The notes under the pieces: model-generated
Databases searched by the model: none
Told to the model about the DNA's origin: nothing
Seen by the model: only the letters and a program-made list of their open reading frames with translations
Program-made: the position numbers and the translations under genes
Assembly: GCF_039994875.1 (NCBI RefSeq)
Contig: NZ_CP121196.1
Span: 868,001-932,000 of the forward strand
From: Telmatobacter sp. DSM 110680
GTDB taxonomy: Bacteria > Acidobacteriota > Terriglobia > Terriglobales > Acidobacteriaceae
DNA length: 64,000 nucleotides
Direction: 5' to 3'
Part shown: positions 27,431 to 36,257 of the stretch, in pieces
How the letters are laid out: the number at the start of each line of letters is the position of its first letter
How positions within the stretch are numbered: position 1 is the stretch's first letter

Positions 27431-30070
27431 TTATTCGCCTCTCAAGGCTTGCATCGGATCGACCTTTGAGGCGTGACGAGCAGGAATCCAGCTTGACGCA
27501 AGAGCGATCGCAGCAATGGCGGTGGATACTCCGACGAAGATGAAGGGGTCGTGCGGACTGACGCCGCGGAGAAGATTGGCAACGAGCTGGGCGAGGCCAA
27601 AAGCCAGCAGCAGACCGCACCCGAGTCCGACAGCCGTGAGCCGCGAAGCTCGGCGCAGAATCATCGCCAGCACGCGCTCCCGCGGTGCGCCCATGGCAAG
27701 GCGGACGCCGATCTCTCGCGTTTGTTCACCGACGAGATTGGCCATCACACCGAAGATGCCGATGGCAGCAAGAAAAAGGGCAATGATCGCATCGATTCCG
27801 AGCATCACCGAGGCGTCGACAAGCCCGGTCATCGATTCACGTAGCGACTGTTTGTACGTCATGACGGCATCCAGCGGCAACGCGGGATCAAGCGAAACGA
27901 GCGCCCTGCGAGCAGATAGAGCAAGGGCTAGCGGATCACCGTCCGTCATGACCGCATACGTCGCGCCGGGTGGCGGCATCTGCGCCGCGTTCATGTAGAC
28001 GACCGGCTGAATCGACTGATCCCATAAGGAGTAGCTGGCGTCGTCCGCGATGCCGACGATGGTGAGCCATGGTTCCTGCCTGTCAGTCGGGCTGCCCATG
28101 CGAATGCGACGGCCGAGGGGGTTCTCGCCACCGAAATACTGTGCCACAAACTTTCTACTGACTACGGCTACTGGCTGGGAGTTCACGACATCACTTCTCT
28201 TCAACGCGCGGCCTGCAATCACGGGAAGATGGAAGGCGGTAAAGTATCCCTCGCTGACCGGGATGCGCAGCGCACTTTGAAATTTCCCCGGCACGGCAGG
28301 ACGGTTTTCGATGGCCATGTCCTGCATCCACCCGTTATCGCTGTAGGGCAGCGCAGTGGTTACGTCAGCGTGCGTGACGCCAGGAAGAGCGTGCAGCCGT
28401 TCTAGGCTGTCGGAATACCAGGCAGCAAGTTTCTGAGGCGTATCGTAGCGGGCTGGGGGCAGTGTCACGTTGAAGGTGAGCACCTTCTCGGGTTCGTAAA
28501 CGTCTCCCAGATGCAGCAGGTGCAACATGCCTTTTGACATCAGCGCCGCGCCGATCACAAGAGCAACGGCGAGAGCAATCTGGGAGACGGCAAAAACGTT
28601 CCTGAGACGGCGATGACGCCCTGATCCTGTGGTGCCGCGGGATCCAGACTTCAGCTGGTCCGCCAGGTTCATGCGCATCGCCTCGATGGCGGGCGCAATG
28701 CCTGAGATCAATCCCGCGCCCAGTGCGATGAGCAGAGAGAAGGCCATGACCCGGCCATTCAACGAAGTATTGGACCATCCCGCCATGTAGCGTGCGATGC
28801 GCGGAGGCATGTTGATGATGAGGAAATGGAGGTAGACGCCGCCCAGGAGCAGGCCCCCTCCAGCACCCACTATTCCCAGCAGGACATTTTCCGTCAGCAA
28901 CTGGCGCATGATCCTCAAGCGGCTGGCGCCGAGGGCAGAGCGCATCGCAATTTCAGGGCGTCGCGCAATGCCGCGAGCGAACTGGAGGTTGGCAACGTTG
29001 GCGCAGACCACCAGCAGCACAAAAAGAGTGGCGCCCATCAGCATCCGGTAATAGAGCGGGGTAGAGTCGCCATTGATGCCGTCGAGCAGCGGCTCAACCT
29101 TCACTGACCAGCCGAGGTTGGTCGCAGGATAGTCCTTCGCCAACCGCTCGGCATCGATGCGCATATCGGCCTGCGCCTGCTTGACGGTGACGCCGCTGCG
29201 CAGGCGGCCGATCACGAGGTAGTCATGAGCGCTGCGATTTGCAACCTGCTGCGGTGTTGGCGCCAACGGCAGAAAAAGGTCAGCCATCGACGGATATTGC
29301 ATGGTCTTGGGCATGACGCCAACGATGGTGTATATGCGTTGATCGAGTTCGATCTGGCGGCCCAGGATCGAAGGATCGCCGGCAAAGCTCCGCTGCCAGA
29401 AACCGTAATTCAGAACCGCCACGGCATCGTGGCCCGGCTGGCACTCGCTGTCTGCGAAGACCCGGCCCAGCAAGGGTTGCGCGCGGAGCACGCTGAAGAA
29501 ATTCGCCGACGTCAGGGCCGCCTGCACCTGCGCGGCATCGCCCGCACCGGTCAGACTCATATCGGCATACGTGCGCACTGCCAGTTGCTCGAACGAACGG
29601 TTTTGCCGGTTCCAGTCGTAGTAATTCGCCAGCGCGACCGAATGGTAGTTGCCGCTGCCCTGCTCTTCGGCTAGCGTCATCACCCGATTTAGATCTGGCA
29701 CGGATATCGGATGTAAGACAACGGCGTCCATGCTGCTGAAGATTGCCGTGTTTGCCCCGATACCGATCGCGAGCGTCAACACCGCGGTAATGGCAAACCC
29801 CGGCGACTTCACCAGTTGCCGCCCTGCGTAGCGCACGTCAGACCAGCTAGAAGACAGACTCAGAACAGCGTCGGCTGAGGCTACACGCTCGCGCGTAGAA
29901 GTCGGATTGCCGAACTGCAACAGCGCCTGCCGCCGCGCCTCCTCCGGCGACATGCCGGCCGCAATATTCGCGTCCATCCGCAGGTCGATGTGCGCCTGCA
30001 GTTCTGCGTTGATGTCGCGGTCGATTTCAGAATGACGGAACAAATTGATGAAACGGCGAAATGCGGCCAT
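27431..30070 (-). CDS. ADOP family ABC-type permease (second locus, proximal copy)
   Basis: 879 aa from ATG 30070, chosen because AAGGAGG lies 6 bp upstream and the protein then starts MAAFRRFINLFRHSEIDRDI like its tandem partner; the open frame runs to 30130. Same architecture: helical prefix (INAELQAHIDLRMDANIAAG ... ALLQFGN), TM1 (AITAVLTLAIGIGANTAIFS), MacB-like domain, FtsX loop RPEIAMRSALGASRLRIMRQ, second half with TREIGVRLAMGAPRERVL, and end ARHASKVDPMQALRGE. It starts 31 bp after the padR stop codon and is clearly in its operon. Confidence 0.93.
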   Translation of the reverse strand: MAAFRRFINLFRHSEIDRDINAELQAHIDLRMDANIAAGMSPEEARRQALLQFGNPTSTRERVASADAVLSLSSSWSDVRYAGRQLVKSPGFAITAVLTLAIGIGANTAIFSSMDAVVLHPISVPDLNRVMTLAEEQGSGNYHSVALANYYDWNRQNRSFEQLAVRTYADMSLTGAGDAAQVQAALTSANFFSVLRAQPLLGRVFADSECQPGHDAVAVLNYGFWQRSFAGDPSILGRQIELDQRIYTIVGVMPKTMQYPSMADLFLPLAPTPQQVANRSAHDYLVIGRLRSGVTVKQAQADMRIDAERLAKDYPATNLGWSVKVEPLLDGINGDSTPLYYRMLMGATLFVLLVVCANVANLQFARGIARRPEIAMRSALGASRLRIMRQLLTENVLLGIVGAGGGLLLGGVYLHFLIINMPPRIARYMAGWSNTSLNGRVMAFSLLIALGAGLISGIAPAIEAMRMNLADQLKSGSRGTTGSGRHRRLRNVFAVSQIALAVALVIGAALMSKGMLHLLHLGDVYEPEKVLTFNVTLPPARYDTPQKLAAWYSDSLERLHALPGVTHADVTTALPYSDNGWMQDMAIENRPAVPGKFQSALRIPVSEGYFTAFHLPVIAGRALKRSDVVNSQPVAVVSRKFVAQYFGGENPLGRRIRMGSPTDRQEPWLTIVGIADDASYSLWDQSIQPVVYMNAAQMPPPGATYAVMTDGDPLALALSARRALVSLDPALPLDAVMTYKQSLRESMTGLVDASVMLGIDAIIALFLAAIGIFGVMANLVGEQTREIGVRLAMGAPRERVLAMILRRASRLTAVGLGCGLLLAFGLAQLVANLLRGVSPHDPFIFVGVSTAIAAIALASSWIPARHASKVDPMQALRGE

Positions 30071-30101
30071 CCGTGGCCTCCTTACGATGCCCTTACAGTT
30101 G

Positions 30102-30428
30102 CTACGCGTAACGCAGAACGGCTCGTACACCCTTTACAAGCTGTTCGAAGCTTTCCTCGGCCTGCTGCAGTTGACGCCGGCCAGTGGCCGTAAGTTTGTA
30201 ATACTTGGCACGCCGGTTGGTGTCGGTCATGGCCCATTCTGAGGCGATCCAGCCGCTCTGCTCCATGCGATGAAGAGCCGGGTACAGCGACCCCTCCTCC
30301 ACGCGCAGCATGTCGTTTGACGCGCTCTGGATGTGCAGCACAATACCGTAGCCGTGCAGTGCGCCGTTCTGGTCCAGCGTCTTTAACACCAAAAGATCAA
30401 TCGTTCCCTGAAGATCGTTCTTCGCCAT
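30102..30428 (-). CDS. PadR family transcriptional regulator (second locus)
   Basis: 108 aa winged-helix protein with the PadR pattern GTIDLLVLKTLDQNGALHGY, EEGSLYPALHRMEQSGWIASEW and YYKLTATGRRQLQQAEE, ending in a dimerisation helix. It heads the minus-strand operon with two permeases. Compared with the 5.7 kb PadR it has the variant EEGSLYPAL where the other has NYGTLYPAL, and its promoter differs, so the two loci are probably controlled separately. Confidence 0.95.
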   Translation of the reverse strand: MAKNDLQGTIDLLVLKTLDQNGALHGYGIVLHIQSASNDMLRVEEGSLYPALHRMEQSGWIASEWAMTDTNRRAKYYKLTATGRRQLQQAEESFEQLVKGVRAVLRYA

Positions 30429-30450
30429 TCTCTACCCCTAAGGTTCTTGG

Positions 30451-30488
30451 TATAGAGAAGTCTATGCCTAGAAAACTAGGCGTGTCAA
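30451..30488 (-). promoter_or_regulatory. Promoter and palindromic operator candidates of the second padR
   Basis: On the minus strand a consensus -35 TTGACA (30488-30483) is followed after 17 bp by ATAGAC (30465-30460; CATAGA at 16 bp is the alternative). The spacer contains the perfect inverted repeat GCCTAG-TTTT-CTAGGC (30466-30471 and 30476-30481). A second one, CATAGA-CTTC-TCTATA (30451-30466, one mismatch), covers the -10. Both are placed to bind a dimeric repressor such as PadR. Confidence 0.55.
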
Positions 30489-30612
30489 CAGTTGTGATAC
30501 GAAGCCTGGGAGCCCGCGGTTCCCAGGTATTCGGCGACTAGGCAGATTCATGCTTTGGCGTGCGCCCGATCCAATCTTCAACTGCACTAGCCGGGGATGA
30601 TAGAACGGTTGC

Positions 30613-33207
30613 ATGCGGAACAGCCCGCCTAATCCACATTCAACTCAGAATCGGGTGCCCCCGGTCTCGCTTCTGAGACCGGGGATACGAAGTCTGCTCA
30701 GCAAGGGTCTTGTCTTCGTAGCAGTTCTTCAATGTGGATTCACCATCTCAGCCCAAACCGCCTCTCAGGCGTGGCTCAAATATCATCCCCTCTCCAAGCC
30801 ACTCACTGTTCCCATGCGCGTCAGCCCTCTTGGTCAAAGCCTCCTCGAGCAAACCGCCGCCATCGAACTTCGTCGTGGCCTGCTCTCGCTCTCTGGCGGC
30901 ACACCCCTCGAGAGCGGCCCCAACATGATCGAGCTAGGAACAGTGCAAGAGCTGCGCAAGCAGGACCCCAAACAAGCTTTGCCGTCTCTTGAGCAGGACG
31001 AATTCCTCATCTCGGCTCATCGTGGCGACCTAATCCGCGAAATCGACATCATCGGCGGCAGCGATCGCGCCATCCTCTACGGCGCCTTCGCCCTGCTGCG
31101 CAACCTGGCGCAAGGCAACGACATGAGCAAAGTCAATCTCCGCGAACGCCCCGCCATGTCCATCCGCTGGGTCGATGAGTGGGACAACGCCGACGGCTCC
31201 ATCGAGCGCGGCTATGCCGGCCGCAGCATCTTCTTCGACGATGGCCATGTCCGCGAAGACCTTGCCCCGGTTGGCGAATACGCACGATTGCTTGCGTCGA
31301 TAGGGATCGACGGCTGCAACCTGAATAATGTAAACAACGCCGCCGTCTTTCTAACGCCGCAAATGCTCGAAGGCATCGCAAGAATCGCCGAGACGATGCG
31401 ACCTTATGGAGTACGCGTCAGCCTTTCGGTCGACATTGCCAGCCCCCAGAAAATCGGCGGCCTCAACACCTTCGATCCTCTCGATCCCGCAGTGAAAAGC
31501 TGGTGGACCACCAAGATCAACGAAATCTACTCGCTCATCCCCGATTTTGCCGGCTTCACCGTCAAGGCCGACAGCGAAGGCCAGCCAGGGCCCGCCAGCT
31601 TTGGCCGCACACCCGCCGACGCCGCCAACACCCTCGCCGCCGCCCTCGCCCCGCACAACGGTGTCGTTCTCTACCGCGCTTTCGTCTACAACCACCACGC
31701 CGACTGGCGCGACCCGAAGGCCGACCGCGCCCGAGCCGCTTATGACATCTTTCATCCTCTCGACGGCAAGTTCGCTTCCAACGTCATCATCCAGACCAAA
31801 GAAGGCCCCATCGACTTCCAGGTTCGCGAACCCGTCTCCCCGCTATTCGGCGGCCTGACCCAAACCAGCCAGGCCATGGAACTCCAGATCACGCAGGAGT
31901 ACACCGGCCAGCAGCGCCACCTCGTCTATCTCGCGCCTATGTGGAAGCAGGTCCTTGACTTCGACATGCGCGCAGGCGGTGCCTCAACGCCCGTTAAGCA
32001 AATCATCTCTGGCAAATCTTTCAATCGAAAGCTGGGTGGCATGGTCGGCGTCTCCGGCATAGGCCAGCAGGCATGGCTCAGCTCGCCTCTCGCTCTCGCC
32101 AACCTCTACGCCTTCGGCCGCCTCGCTTGGAATCCCGACCTCACTTCCGAGCAGATCGCCGATGAGTGGACCCGCCAGACCATCAGTAATGATCCCGCCG
32201 CCGTCCGTACGGTGACAAAAATGCTGATGCAATCCTGGCCCGCGTATGAAAACTACACCGGTCCTCTCGGACTCCAGACCCTCACTGACATCACCGGCAG
32301 CCATTACGGCCCGAACATCGAGTCCAGCGAAAACAACGGTTGGGGTCAGTGGCACCGCGCCGATCACGACGGCGTAGGGATGGACCGCAGCGTCGCCACG
32401 GGTACCGGCTTCGTTGGCCAATACTCACCCGAAGTCGCGAAGCTCTACGAATCCGCTACCACCACCCCCGACGACTTGCTCCTCTTCTTCCACCATGTCC
32501 CCTACACCTGGAAACTCCACGACCGCAAAACCGTTATCCAATACCTTTACGACTCCCACTACGACGGTGCCGCGCAAGCAGCGCAGTTCGTCGATGAATG
32601 GACCTCGCTGAAAGCCCGCATCGATCCCGAACTCTACAACGACATGCTCCCAAGGCTTCAGTACCAGGCGGGACACGCAATCGTCTGGCGCGACGCCATC
32701 ACGCAATACTTCCTCAAACTCAGCGGCATCCCCGACGCACAGGGCCGCGCCGGACACTATCCCAATCGCCTCGAAGCCGAAGACGCACACCTCACCGGCT
32801 ACAAAGTAATCGATGTAAATCCATGGGAAGATGCCTCCGGTGGCCGGGCTGTGAACTGCGACCAAAACGCGAAACAGCCGTCCTGCTCCGCCGAATGGAC
32901 ATACAACGCGAAGGCCGGCCGCTTCAACATCGCTGTTCAATACTTCGACCTGCAAGGCGGCACCGCCAGATTCGTACTCACCATCAACGGCCAACCACCC
33001 AGCCCCGACGCATCATGGTCTGCGGATGGCATGTTCCCGACAACCCGCCCTCACGCCGACAACTCCACGCGCCACATCGTTCACAACGTCGCACTCAAAC
33101 CCGGCGATATTGTGCGTGTTGAAGGAACTCCCGATCGCCAGGATCCCGCCGCCCTCGACTACATCGAAATCCTCCCCGCAACTTCAGAGAATAGCGGGCA
33201 CTCCTGA
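30613..33207 (+). CDS. GH67 alpha-glucuronidase, secreted
   Basis: 864 aa. Family GH67 removes 4-O-methyl-glucuronic acid from xylo-oligosaccharides. Catalytic residues can be placed by motif: E322 in VKADSEGQPGP (acid), and D401 in GPIDFQVREP with E429 in ELQITQEY, whose spacing of 28 equals that of the reported pair in Cellvibrio GlcA67A. Other family blocks are SIRWVDEWDNADGSIERGYA and HHVPYTWKLHDRKTVIQYLY. The signal segment (GLVFVAVLQCGFTISAQ) starts only at about residue 32; the codons before it include a repeat hairpin. GTG 30655 is an alternative start. No strong ribosome-binding site is seen for either. Confidence 0.93.
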   Translation: MRNSPPNPHSTQNRVPPVSLLRPGIRSLLSKGLVFVAVLQCGFTISAQTASQAWLKYHPLSKPLTVPMRVSPLGQSLLEQTAAIELRRGLLSLSGGTPLESGPNMIELGTVQELRKQDPKQALPSLEQDEFLISAHRGDLIREIDIIGGSDRAILYGAFALLRNLAQGNDMSKVNLRERPAMSIRWVDEWDNADGSIERGYAGRSIFFDDGHVREDLAPVGEYARLLASIGIDGCNLNNVNNAAVFLTPQMLEGIARIAETMRPYGVRVSLSVDIASPQKIGGLNTFDPLDPAVKSWWTTKINEIYSLIPDFAGFTVKADSEGQPGPASFGRTPADAANTLAAALAPHNGVVLYRAFVYNHHADWRDPKADRARAAYDIFHPLDGKFASNVIIQTKEGPIDFQVREPVSPLFGGLTQTSQAMELQITQEYTGQQRHLVYLAPMWKQVLDFDMRAGGASTPVKQIISGKSFNRKLGGMVGVSGIGQQAWLSSPLALANLYAFGRLAWNPDLTSEQIADEWTRQTISNDPAAVRTVTKMLMQSWPAYENYTGPLGLQTLTDITGSHYGPNIESSENNGWGQWHRADHDGVGMDRSVATGTGFVGQYSPEVAKLYESATTTPDDLLLFFHHVPYTWKLHDRKTVIQYLYDSHYDGAAQAAQFVDEWTSLKARIDPELYNDMLPRLQYQAGHAIVWRDAITQYFLKLSGIPDAQGRAGHYPNRLEAEDAHLTGYKVIDVNPWEDASGGRAVNCDQNAKQPSCSAEWTYNAKAGRFNIAVQYFDLQGGTARFVLTINGQPPSPDASWSADGMFPTTRPHADNSTRHIVHNVALKPGDIVRVEGTPDRQDPAALDYIEILPATSENSGHS
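30642..30684. repeat. Hairpin repeat, copy 1 (inside 5' end of the GH67 gene)
   Basis: Conserved flank AACTCAG (30642-30648) and GGGTGC (30653-30658), then a perfect 10-bp stem (30659-30668 and 30675-30684, CCCCGGTCTC-type arms) with loop GCTTCT. It matches the layout of the copy at 34619-34671, which has a different stem sequence. Confidence 0.65.
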
Positions 33208-33259
33208 GTAAAATTGCGCATACACTGACGCGCCTCATCGCACGCGCTATCATTCCTGC

Positions 33260-34576
33260 GTGCAAATCCACCGCAGCATCATCCGCACGAATCTCGCGCT
33301 CATCTTTATCCTGCTAATCTCAATCTCGGCTTCTCGTGCGCAATCCCCTCCCGGCCAGCCCGATCCCGCCGCCCTCCTCCGCGATCTAACCGCCGACTTC
33401 GATCGCCTCGCTCCACAAACCATCCGTCCCACCGACGGATACATCAAGTATCCCTACCTCATCCCCGCCGGATACTACAACCAGATGTGGGACTGGGACG
33501 GCTTCTTCATCGGACTCCACTGGGCCAACCAGGATCCTGCCAACGCCAAGTATCTTCGCGACTGGGTGCTCGGATTTGCCGGCTCCGCAGATGAAGAGGG
33601 CTACGTTGCCGGCTGCATCACGCCCAAAGGCCCGCGCCCGCTCTTCGGCAAATTTGCGATGAAGCCGTTCCTTGCGCAGGGCGCCGTCATCGCCGCCCAA
33701 AACCTGCATGACTACGAATGGGTCCGTCCTGTGTGGCCCGCAATGAAGCGCGTCCTCGACTACCGTCGCCGCACGCAATACGACGAAAAGTGGAAGCTCT
33801 GGTTCTGGGACAACGCGATGCAGTCCGGCGCCGACAACAACGCCGCCCTCACCAACGACGAAAACGATCGCAGCGCCATCCTCGCCGTCGACGCTTCTGT
33901 CTACGCGATGCGCGAATATCTGGCGATGGCGTCACTTGCCGGGCATCTTGGTGACGCTGCAGATGCGAAGGCTTATCAAGCCGAGGCGCTCAATACTCGG
34001 CACGAAATCCTGCGCCAGCTCTGGTCCCCGCGCGATGGCATGTTCTGGAACCGTCGCCGCGACCGGGGCTCCTTCGTCCGCGTCATTGCCTGGTCGAACT
34101 TCCTTCCACTCGTGGATGGACTCCTTCCGCGCGAAGAAGGCCGCCGCATGGTCTCTGCCTATCTGCTCAACTCGACCCAGATGCGTTCCGAACATGGCTT
34201 CCGCAGCCTCTCGCGCTTTGACTCTGCCTATAACAACCAGGCCATCATCAACCCCTATTCCAACTGGCGGGGTCCTATATGGATCAATGCCAATTTTCTG
34301 GACTGGATCGCCCTCCGCCGCTACGGATTCAATGACGAAGCGCGCTGGCTTGCCGTCACTCTCGCTGCCGATATCCATCGCGACATCGCCAAGTGGGGTT
34401 CGATGCATGAAGACTATGACGCCGAAACCGGCGACGGCCTCGCTCCCACGGTCGAGCAGTCGCCAGGCAAGAAATTCGCAGGCTTCGTCGGTTGGAACCT
34501 GCTGTCCGAAGACATGCTTCAATGCGAAGTTACGCAGCAACACTGCATGTCTCTGGCAATCACTGCAACGCAATAA
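33260..34576 (+). CDS. Secreted trehalase-like (GH63/GH37-type alpha-toroid) glycosidase
   Basis: 438 aa (alpha/alpha)6-barrel glycosidase related to the GH37/GH63 and MGH1-like families. It starts at GTG 33260, which places a signal peptide (LALIFILLISISASRAQS) at once. Family blocks are MWDWDGFFIGLHWAN near the N-terminus, GADNNAALTNDENDRSAIL, FDSAYNNQAIINPYSNWRGP, IWINANFLDWIALRRYGF and MHEDYDAETGDGLAP. Substrate cannot be assigned from motifs alone; trehalose, glucosylglycerate or mannosyl-glucose compounds are possible. It lies 52 bp after the GH67 gene on the same strand and may share its transcript. Confidence 0.82.
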   Translation: MQIHRSIIRTNLALIFILLISISASRAQSPPGQPDPAALLRDLTADFDRLAPQTIRPTDGYIKYPYLIPAGYYNQMWDWDGFFIGLHWANQDPANAKYLRDWVLGFAGSADEEGYVAGCITPKGPRPLFGKFAMKPFLAQGAVIAAQNLHDYEWVRPVWPAMKRVLDYRRRTQYDEKWKLWFWDNAMQSGADNNAALTNDENDRSAILAVDASVYAMREYLAMASLAGHLGDAADAKAYQAEALNTRHEILRQLWSPRDGMFWNRRRDRGSFVRVIAWSNFLPLVDGLLPREEGRRMVSAYLLNSTQMRSEHGFRSLSRFDSAYNNQAIINPYSNWRGPIWINANFLDWIALRRYGFNDEARWLAVTLAADIHRDIAKWGSMHEDYDAETGDGLAPTVEQSPGKKFAGFVGWNLLSEDMLQCEVTQQHCMSLAITATQ

Positions 34577-34618
34577 AGAAGCACAACCGAATGGCTGCGC
34601 TTTTCGACCTATCAATAT

Positions 34619-34671
34619 AACTCAGGTGCAGGGTGCCCCATCCATTCGACGCTTTCTGTCGAATGGATGGG
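34619..34671. repeat. Hairpin repeat, copy 2 (downstream of the trehalase-like gene)
   Basis: AACTCAG (34619-34625) and GGGTGC (34631-34636) precede a perfect 14-bp stem (34637-34650 and 34658-34671, CCCATCCATTCGAC-type arms) with loop GCTTTCT. Flanks and loop match copy 1 at 30642-30684. It sits 42 bp after a stop codon and could double as a transcription terminator. Confidence 0.7.
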
Positions 34672-34781
34672 AAAGCACGAACCCAATCCACCCATGTCCA
34701 ACTTAGAGACTCATAGCTGAAAGCTGACATCTACCATTACTCTAGATAGACCGCGTCTCATGTTTCCCGGAGGCCATTCCC

Positions 34782-36098
34782 TTGCCCCGCTTTCCCACGC
34801 TTACTCGTCGCAATTTTTTCGGTGCCGCAACCGCCGCTGTCGCTGCCACCGCACTTCCAACGCAAGCTGGGCAAGCACCGCCATCCTCCCCGCCCGCCAT
34901 CGCGGCGTTGCCCAATCTCGCCGGCCAGGCGCGACCCTTCACCAACGCCGAGCGCATGGCCCGCATCGAGCGCGCACGCCAGCTCATGACCTCCGCGAAG
35001 ATCGACGCCATCGTGCTTGCCAACTCCACCAGCTCCACCGTCTACTTCGCCGACTTGCACCTCTATGGCGGAGAGAGACTCTGGGCACTCGTCTTGCCCG
35101 CGCGCTCCAACCCGTTCCTTGTTTGTCCCGCGTTTGAAGAAGGCCGCGCGCATGAGCTCCTCTCCAGCGGACCGCTTGCCGGCAACGTCGATGTCCTCAC
35201 CTGGCAGGAAGACGAAAGCCCCTACGTCGCCCTCGCCAAAGGTCTCAAAGATCGAGGACTCACGTCCGCCACCATCGGTCTCGATGAACACATGGCCTTC
35301 GTCTTCTCTGACGGAATTCGTGCCGCCAACGCGCATGTCAACGTCGTCTCAGCCACGCCGATTACAGCTGGCTGCCGCATGATCAAAGACGCGCACGAGA
35401 TCGAATGCATGCGTCTCGCTTGCCACGCCACGCTGCTCGTCTACCGTGCAGTTGCGCAGTCTCTTCAGGTCGGAATGACGACGACGGATGTTCGCATGCT
35501 CATTGCTGCCGCCTACCATCGCGTAGGCTTCGAAGGCGAAGCCAGCCTCAATGTTGACGAATTCACGGCGGTGCCGCATGGTTCAGCCAAGCCGCAAACT
35601 CTGCGCCAGGGCTCCATCCTCATGCTCGATGACGGCTGCTCCGTCGAGGGCTACCAGTCCGATATCACCCGCACTTTCGTTCTCGGCAAACCGACTGACA
35701 AGATGAAGTCCGTCTTCGATCTCGTCCAACGCGCCCAATCCGCAGCGCTCAAAACCGCGCGTCCCGGCGTTCCGGCGGCCGATGTTGATGCAGCCGCGCG
35801 CAAAGTCATCGTCGATGGCGGCTACGGACCCGGCTTCAAATACTTCACCCACCGCGTCGGCCATGGCATCGGCATGGACGGCCACGAGTGGCCTTATCTC
35901 GTCCGCAACGATATGTACGGCTGGGATCTCGCTCCAAAGCTCGAAGCAAATATGACCTTCAGCGACGAACCCGGCATATACATTCCCGGCGAATTCGGCA
36001 TCCGCCTCGAAGACGATATGCTCATCACCCATGACGGCGCGGAACTCCTCACCCCGCAATGCCCATCGCTGGAAGATCCTTTCGCTAACGTGCAGTAG
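34782..36098 (+). CDS. Tat-exported M24 family metallopeptidase (Xaa-Pro dipeptidase-like)
   Basis: 438 aa. TTG 34782 is taken as start because CCCGGAGG lies 8 bp upstream and the protein then begins MPRFPTLTRRNFFGAATAA, a twin-arginine signal (TRRNFFG). An N-terminal creatinase-like domain precedes the pita-bread domain. Metal ligands are visible as the two Asp in LDDGCSVEGYQSDITRTF, His in HRVGHGIGMDGHE, and Glu in DEPGIYIPGEFGIRLEDDM. It probably cleaves Xaa-Pro or related dipeptides outside the cytoplasm. It follows the hairpin repeat and precedes signal peptidase I. Confidence 0.9.
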   Translation: MPRFPTLTRRNFFGAATAAVAATALPTQAGQAPPSSPPAIAALPNLAGQARPFTNAERMARIERARQLMTSAKIDAIVLANSTSSTVYFADLHLYGGERLWALVLPARSNPFLVCPAFEEGRAHELLSSGPLAGNVDVLTWQEDESPYVALAKGLKDRGLTSATIGLDEHMAFVFSDGIRAANAHVNVVSATPITAGCRMIKDAHEIECMRLACHATLLVYRAVAQSLQVGMTTTDVRMLIAAAYHRVGFEGEASLNVDEFTAVPHGSAKPQTLRQGSILMLDDGCSVEGYQSDITRTFVLGKPTDKMKSVFDLVQRAQSAALKTARPGVPAADVDAAARKVIVDGGYGPGFKYFTHRVGHGIGMDGHEWPYLVRNDMYGWDLAPKLEANMTFSDEPGIYIPGEFGIRLEDDMLITHDGAELLTPQCPSLEDPFANVQ

Positions 36099-36257
36099 AC
36101 TTTCCAAGCCATACAAGACGTCGATCAGCACGATGTCGGTGCCCCATGCGTTCGGAAAAGCCTACGCGACACAGATGTTTGATAGACTCCGGTCAAGACG
36201 CAAACTCGACTGCAATGGAATGCCCTTGGGCTCGCGAGCCTTCCTGAGGAGCCTTGG

